DNA of 9,952 bases. It comes from Pseudanabaena sp. CAN_BIN31. Its GTDB lineage: Bacteria > Cyanobacteriota > Cyanobacteriia > Pseudanabaenales > Pseudanabaenaceae. Below, in pieces: positions 6,985 through 9,952 of the stretch. The notes under the pieces are model-generated. The model worked only from the letters and a program-made list of their open reading frames with translations. It did no database searches and was not told the DNA's origin. The stretch is from assembly GCA_026785865.1 (NCBI GenBank), contig JAJAZG010000461.1, positions 1 through 9,952 on the forward strand. Reading direction: 5' to 3'. Both the position numbers and the translations under genes were made by a program. The stretch's first letter is position 1; each line of letters starts with the position of its first letter.

Positions 6985-7018
6985 CTACTAAAGTTACATT
7001 AGCCTAGTAGTATTTTTT
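6985..7018 (+). terminator. Weak candidate intrinsic terminator downstream of sixA
   Basis: Inverted arms CTACTA (6985-6990) and TAGTAG (7005-7010) enclose a 14-nt loop and are followed by T A and six Ts (7013-7018). The stem is short and AT-rich and the loop is large, so stability is doubtful. The T-run is the main support. Confidence 0.22.
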
Positions 7019-7076
7019 GCGCCGTAGGCACAGAGAATAAATATTCAGAATTGCAATTTAAGTTTTTTGGTAAAAC

Positions 7077-8294
7077 GTGGAAATTTTATGTATCAGTAAC
7101 GGGCATGGTGAAGATATTATCGCCGCCCGTATCTGCATTGAACTAGAAAAATTAGGATTTTCCGCGATCGCCTTACCACTTGTGGGCGTGGGACATGCCT
7201 ATGCCAAAGCAAATATCCCAATCGTCAAGCAATTTACACAGGCGATGCCATCGGGAGGCTTTGTGCGACAGGATAGCCGCGAACTAGCCCGTGATGTCAA
7301 AAGTGGATTGGTGGGGTTAACTCGTAAACAATTGGGCTTTGTCTGGAACTGGTCACGCGAGAATCGTCGCAGCAAACGGTTGATTTTGGCGGTGGGTGAC
7401 ATTGTGCCATTGCTATTTGCATGGTTGCCATCTAAGTTTGGTGGTTGCAATTTTGCGTTTGTTGCCACGGCGAAATCAGAATATTATTGGCGCGATCGCA
7501 AAAATCCTTTGCCCCACGTCAAAAAGCCCTTCGGCGGCTCAATCTTTTTTCCTTGGGAACGCGCTTTGATGAATAGCGATCGCTGCAAGGCGATATTTGT
7601 CCGAGATTTACTAACTGCCGAAATCTTAAACCGAGATTTTAAACTGCCTGCGATTTATCTAGGTAGCTCAATGATGGATGGACTCGAACCAAAAGGGCGC
7701 GATTTTGGCATCGGTGAAGATGAATGGGCGGTGGCAATTTTACCTGGTTCGCGATCGCCTGAAGCCTATGAAAACTGGATGACTTTAATGCTCTGCGCCC
7801 AAGTTGTTTCGCGGACTATTCCCCATAACGTCCATTTTTTAGTAGCGATCGCCCCCGATTTAGATCTAGAAGTTATTGGACAAAGCATTATCCAAAAAGG
7901 TTGGCAACGCATCGATGAAACCACTTTTAAGGTGCAAAATGCGCGGCTAATTTTATTACAAGATAGCTTTGGTGATTGTCTGCATCAATGTCATTTAGGG
8001 CTAGCAATGGCTGGCACGGCGACAGAACAAATGGTCGGTTTAGGTAAGCCCGTAATTACGATCGCAGGTAATGGACCCCAATTTACGCGCAAATTTGCGG
8101 AAGAACAGGCTGATTTATTAGGCTGTGCGGTTAACTTAGTCGATAAACCTGCTCAAGTTGCGGATGTTCTTAACAAGATTTTGCAAGATCCTGATTACTT
8201 TCAAGAAGTGGGACGAAATGGTAAAGAGCGCATGGGGCAAGCAGGCGCATCATTGAGAATTGCGAAATACATCGTCGAAAAAATAGTTACATAG
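7077..8294 (+). CDS. Lipid-A-disaccharide synthase-related protein (GT-B fold, TIGR03492 type)
   Basis: A 405-aa protein starting MEILCISNGHGEDIIAARIC. The SNGHGED motif at residues 7-13 is characteristic of the cyanobacterial LpxB-related family. A second donor-binding-type domain has VAILPGSRSPEAYENW in the middle and GLAMAGTATEQMVGLGKPV (around G313-Q318) near the C-terminus, as in LpxB/MurG-like GT-B glycosyltransferases. Known members are annotated only by similarity, so substrate and product are unproven; an envelope or glycolipid role is likely. The start is GTG at 7077, chosen because the family motif begins immediately after it. The ATG at 7088 is out of frame and no Shine-Dalgarno is obvious. 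The last codons and the stop (IVT-stop) lie inside a DNA repeat shared with the downstream DUF29 unit. The gene converges with DUF29 across 11 bp. Confidence 0.88.
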   Translation: MEILCISNGHGEDIIAARICIELEKLGFSAIALPLVGVGHAYAKANIPIVKQFTQAMPSGGFVRQDSRELARDVKSGLVGLTRKQLGFVWNWSRENRRSKRLILAVGDIVPLLFAWLPSKFGGCNFAFVATAKSEYYWRDRKNPLPHVKKPFGGSIFFPWERALMNSDRCKAIFVRDLLTAEILNRDFKLPAIYLGSSMMDGLEPKGRDFGIGEDEWAVAILPGSRSPEAYENWMTLMLCAQVVSRTIPHNVHFLVAIAPDLDLEVIGQSIIQKGWQRIDETTFKVQNARLILLQDSFGDCLHQCHLGLAMAGTATEQMVGLGKPVITIAGNGPQFTRKFAEEQADLLGCAVNLVDKPAQVADVLNKILQDPDYFQEVGRNGKERMGQAGASLRIAKYIVEKIVT

Positions 8295-8368
8295 TATGCG
8301 ATCGCCTATTCCCAAAAATCAACATTGAGCATCGAGTCAATGTCATGGCTAAACTGCCATGTATCAGG
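8283..8368. repeat. DUF29 boundary repeat, copy 1
   Basis: This 86-bp stretch matches 8785-8870 with 3 mismatches. It covers the last codons and stop of the glycosyltransferase gene, a HIP1 site (8298-8305), and the last 21 codons of the first DUF29 gene on the other strand. Confidence 0.9.
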
Positions 8369-8758
8369 AAAAGCAACTTCGCAGTATTCAGTCTTGACAA
8401 GACGTAAAGCTTTTTTAAAAGCATCATCAAATCCTTGCAAGAAATACTGTTTAAGACTTGGGGACTGACTTAGCATTTCATTAAGTTCATCACGTTGATT
8501 AATAATCGTGATTTCCCATCCTCTGTAGCAGTCAGGTAATTTGACGTAGCAACGCTTTAAGATATGTTCGATCAACCGTTTCAGCCTACTTAATATCTCA
8601 CGCTTGTCTCTACCAGCCAAACTCTCAAGCTCCTCTATTAAATGCTCAACATCAAGACCTTGGAGATCGCCAGCTTTTAACTTAGCGATCGTATCCTCAA
8701 CCCATAGATTTACGTCACGGTCGTACAGAGTTATTTTTGGTGCAATTGCGATCGTCAT
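8306..8758 (-). CDS. DUF29 family protein, copy A
   Basis: A 150-aa DUF29 protein, a family very common in cyanobacteria and of unknown function. It opens MTIAIAPKITLYDRDVNLWV, followed by the family motifs IAKLKAGDL, DVEHLIEELESL, a helical stretch ending LIEHILKR, PDCYRGWEITI, and FPDTWQF near the end. No signal peptide or membrane segment is apparent, and the protein looks mainly helical and soluble. The start is well supported by AGGAG (8769-8773 on the complement) about 10 nt upstream. It is a tandem paralogue of the gene at 8808-9266: the first 8 and last 21 residues are nearly the same, while the middle is only roughly half identical. It converges with the glycosyltransferase gene, with a HIP1 octamer between the two stops. 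Confidence 0.92.
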   Translation of the reverse strand: MTIAIAPKITLYDRDVNLWVEDTIAKLKAGDLQGLDVEHLIEELESLAGRDKREILSRLKRLIEHILKRCYVKLPDCYRGWEITIINQRDELNEMLSQSPSLKQYFLQGFDDAFKKALRLVKTEYCEVAFPDTWQFSHDIDSMLNVDFWE

Positions 8759-8775
8759 TTCGATTTTGCTCCTTT
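8734..8775. repeat. DUF29 start-region repeat, copy 1
   Basis: These 42 bp are identical to 9242-9283. They cover the ribosome binding site, the ATG and about the first 8 codons of the DUF29 gene on the minus strand. Confidence 0.92.
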
Positions 8776-8784
8776 ACTTTCGAG

Positions 8785-8870
8785 ATAGTTACATAATAGG
8801 CGATCGCCTATTCCCAAAAATCAACATTGAGCATCGAGTCAATGTCACGGCTAAACTGCCATGTATCAGG
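8785..8870. repeat. DUF29 boundary repeat, copy 2
   Basis: Partner of 8283-8368 (83 of 86 bp identical). It holds the GTTACATA-type motif, a HIP1 site at 8800-8807 directly before the stop, and the last 21 codons of the second DUF29 gene. It lies between the two DUF29 genes, 27 bp upstream of the copy A start. Confidence 0.9.
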
Positions 8871-9266
8871 GAACTGATAGCCCTTTTTTGAGTACTGATC
8901 TTGGACTAAACCTAAAGCTAAGAACCAAGCATCATCCATAGCTTCATCCCAATAATTTTTTAGGCTAGGAGTTTTTCTCAGCCTTAGAGTTATGCGTCTA
9001 CGCTGTTCTCTAATCGTGTTCTCCCATCCATTGAAACAGTCAGGCATATTAATATATATGCGCTTAAGTAGATGAGCTAGTAAAGTTTCCAGTCTGTTTT
9101 CTAGTTCTTGTTTTTCAGACTTACCCAAGCTCTCGATCTCCTCTATTAAGTTTTCAATGTCCACATGCTCAAAGTCTCTAGCTTTTAACTTGGCTATAGT
9201 CTCTTCAGTCCATAGCAAATAGTCACGGTCGTATAAGCTTGTTTTTGGTGCAATTGCGATCGTCAT
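8808..9266 (-). CDS. DUF29 family protein, copy B
   Basis: A 152-aa DUF29 paralogue of the adjacent gene. Motifs are MTIAIAPKTSLYDRDYLLW, IAKLKARDF, DIENLIEEIESLGKSEKQEL, LLAHLLKRIYINMPDCFNGW, and FPDTWQFSRDIDSMLNVDFW at the end. I start it at the ATG at 9264-9266, which has AGGAG about 10 nt upstream and aligns exactly with the start of copy A. A longer in-frame reading to 9350 would add 28 residues lacking family similarity and would run through a hairpin. The 42 bp around its start are identical to copy A, as is nearly all of the final 60 bp, while the core has diverged. Copy A follows after 49 bp on the same strand, so the two may be co-transcribed. Function unknown. Confidence 0.92.
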   Translation of the reverse strand: MTIAIAPKTSLYDRDYLLWTEETIAKLKARDFEHVDIENLIEEIESLGKSEKQELENRLETLLAHLLKRIYINMPDCFNGWENTIREQRRRITLRLRKTPSLKNYWDEAMDDAWFLALGLVQDQYSKKGYQFPDTWQFSRDIDSMLNVDFWE

Positions 9267-9283
9267 TTCGATTTTGCTCCTTT
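9242..9283. repeat. DUF29 start-region repeat, copy 2
   Basis: Identical over 42 bp to 8734-8775; it covers the ribosome binding site and the first codons of copy B. Confidence 0.92.
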
Positions 9284-9291
9284 GGTTTGCA

Positions 9292-9316
9292 ATCGCGAAA
9301 TGTTTTATTTCGTGAT
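9292..9316 (-). other. Hairpin in the leader region of DUF29 copy B
   Basis: ATCGCGAAAT (9292-9301) and ATTTCGTGAT (9307-9316) can form a 10-bp stem with one G-U pair around a 5-nt loop. It lies 26-50 nt upstream of the copy B ATG. No T-run follows, so a terminator is unlikely. The corresponding flank of copy A keeps only the TTTCGAGAT half. Confidence 0.5.
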
Positions 9317-9338
9317 GGTTACATAATATGCGATCTCG
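9316..9338. repeat. Degenerate third copy of the DUF29 boundary motif
   Basis: TGGTTACATAATATGCGATC followed by TCG matches 8284-8306 and 8786-8808 with a few changes; the HIP1 octamer is reduced to GCGATCTC (9330-9337). It marks the far end of the duplicated DUF29 unit. The remainder of the repeat, coding for a DUF29 C-terminus, is absent. Confidence 0.65.
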
Positions 9339-9364
9339 ATCTGACTCCAATCACAAAGTTAGCT

Positions 9365-9952
9365 TTAGGAGAATAAATCTTTAAGAAAGAGCGATATTTC
9401 TGCTCTATCCATAACATTAAAAAAGTCAAGGGGAACAACTCCATCCACATGCCGACTAACTACACCAAAACCGAGTCTAGCTCGGCGATAGTTAATCACT
9501 AAGGGACTATTCGCTGGTAAAGGTGTCCGCAACCAAGCATCAAAGCTAGCAGATTGATTCATACGATCGCTCATCGCTTTGACGATCGCCGCAGAGCGTT
9601 GATCAGGCAAACTGCTCGTAGCAAATACATAGGCGCGTTCTAGTAATTTATCGCGCAAATTAGGATTTAGCCATGCTGAAATCACCATTTCTAGAGGAGT
9701 TTGGGGATTTTGCTTGACCGATTGCAAGGCGGTGGTGTCATTGGCGATCGCCTTGGCTAGTAATATCGCTGTGGGATTCGCCGTTTGCTTGAGTTCCGTA
9801 ATCGCATTAGGATTGCCATTCCACCACCTTAATGCGGCAAGGCTCGCGGCTTTGCTGGGATTATTGCGGTAGGAGTTTTCCAGATTGGCGACGATTTGGG
9901 GATAAAGGGGCTGAAAAGTTGGATCTGTCCAGATTGGACTGGTGATAAAAAT
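9365..9952 (-). CDS. Unrecognised protein, C-terminal 195 residues (N-terminus beyond window)
   Basis: The frame stays open from the right edge to the TAA at 9365-9367, giving 195 residues. A TTG at 9725-9727 could be taken as a start, but the reading continues upstream without a stop through a well-formed protein sequence (TPWIDPTFQPLYPQIVANLE, then RWWNGNPNAIT), so the gene is much larger. The visible part is rich in Asn, Pro and Ala, with helical repeats of about 30-40 residues (KAASLAALRWW, PTAILLAKAIAND, PLEMVISAWL). The end is distinctive: LVINYRRARLGFGVVSRHVD, then VPLDFFNVMDRAEISLFLKDLF. I recall similar conserved C-termini in uncharacterised cyanobacterial proteins but cannot name a family. 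HIP1 at about 9743-9750 argues it is native. It lies 98 bp upstream of DUF29 copy B on the same strand. Confidence 0.75.
   Translation of the reverse strand: MFITSPIWTDPTFQPLYPQIVANLENSYRNNPSKAASLAALRWWNGNPNAITELKQTANPTAILLAKAIANDTTALQSVKQNPQTPLEMVISAWLNPNLRDKLLERAYVFATSSLPDQRSAAIVKAMSDRMNQSASFDAWLRTPLPANSPLVINYRRARLGFGVVSRHVDGVVPLDFFNVMDRAEISLFLKDLFS

Larger units (their letters stand above)
6860..7076. other. Intergenic region between sixA and the glycosyltransferase-like gene
   Basis: The 217-bp gap is AT-rich with no convincing ORF. It starts with a HIP1 site. It then has an inverted repeat, arms 6872-6882 and 6893-6903 (core ACTAAT / ATTAGT, one mismatch and one G-T pair), not followed by a T-run. 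Further on are a TTGACT hexamer (6931-6936), a weak terminator-like element near 6985-7018, and a 10-bp palindrome AATTGCAATT at 7049-7058. I read it as a region holding the 3' end of the pur-sixA message and the promoter of the next gene. Confidence 0.4.

Noticed and set aside
8306..9266. DUF29 pair as a toxin-antitoxin module
   Set aside because: Both genes belong to the same family and are similar in size and sequence, which fits duplication rather than a two-component toxin-antitoxin pair; nothing in the proteins suggests a toxin.
9267..9350. 28-residue N-terminal extension of DUF29 copy B
   Set aside because: The internal ATG has a good ribosome binding site in a repeat shared with copy A; the extension crosses the hairpin and lacks similarity.
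1..9952. CRISPR array, tRNA or rRNA genes
   Set aside because: No regularly spaced short repeats and no tRNA- or rRNA-like sequence were recognised; the repeated elements are HIP1 octamers and the DUF29 boundary repeats.

Overview
The window comes from a cyanobacterial chromosome. The HIP1 octamer GCGATCGC occurs about 30 times in 9952 bp (hand count), which is diagnostic for many cyanobacteria. The gene set agrees: cyanobacterial-type gyrA, a TIGR00303-type CobT, purS-purQ, a lipid-A-disaccharide-synthase-related gene and two DUF29 genes. The moderate GC and protein style would fit a filamentous lineage such as Pseudanabaena, but the genus is a guess.

Layout: (1) 1-996 is a mobile-flavoured left end. 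The 3' tail of a probable transposase on + converges on an Rpn-type PD-(D/E)XK nuclease gene on -, and no HIP1 site lies in this stretch. (2) 997-1190 is an intergenic region with candidate -10 boxes facing both ways. (3) 1191-3884 is full-length gyrA on +. (4) 3902-5142, on -, carries a 46-aa DUF2256 zinc-ribbon gene followed by the cobT-like gene, which ends 17 bp from the end of gyrA. (5) 5393-6859, on +, is a tight purS-purQ-sixA cluster with start/stop overlaps. (6) 7077-8294, on +, is the lipid-A-disaccharide-synthase-related glycosyltransferase. (7) 8306-9266, on -, holds two tandem DUF29 genes, each bounded by shared repeat sequence. (8) 9365-9952, on -, is the C-terminal part of a large unrecognised protein that runs off the window.

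Functionally this is mostly housekeeping: DNA supercoiling (GyrA), corrinoid lower-ligand activation (CobT), the glutaminase half of FGAM synthase (PurS/PurQ, with PurL elsewhere), a SixA phosphohistidine phosphatase translationally coupled to purQ, and a cell-envelope-type GT-B protein. I see no complete new multi-gene system. The most unusual structure is the DUF29 pair. Their DNA is nearly identical at both ends (42/42 bp over the start, 83/86 bp over the stop), yet the protein cores are only about half identical. A third, decayed copy of the boundary motif lies beyond the pair, and the first copy overlaps the last codons of the neighbouring glycosyltransferase gene.
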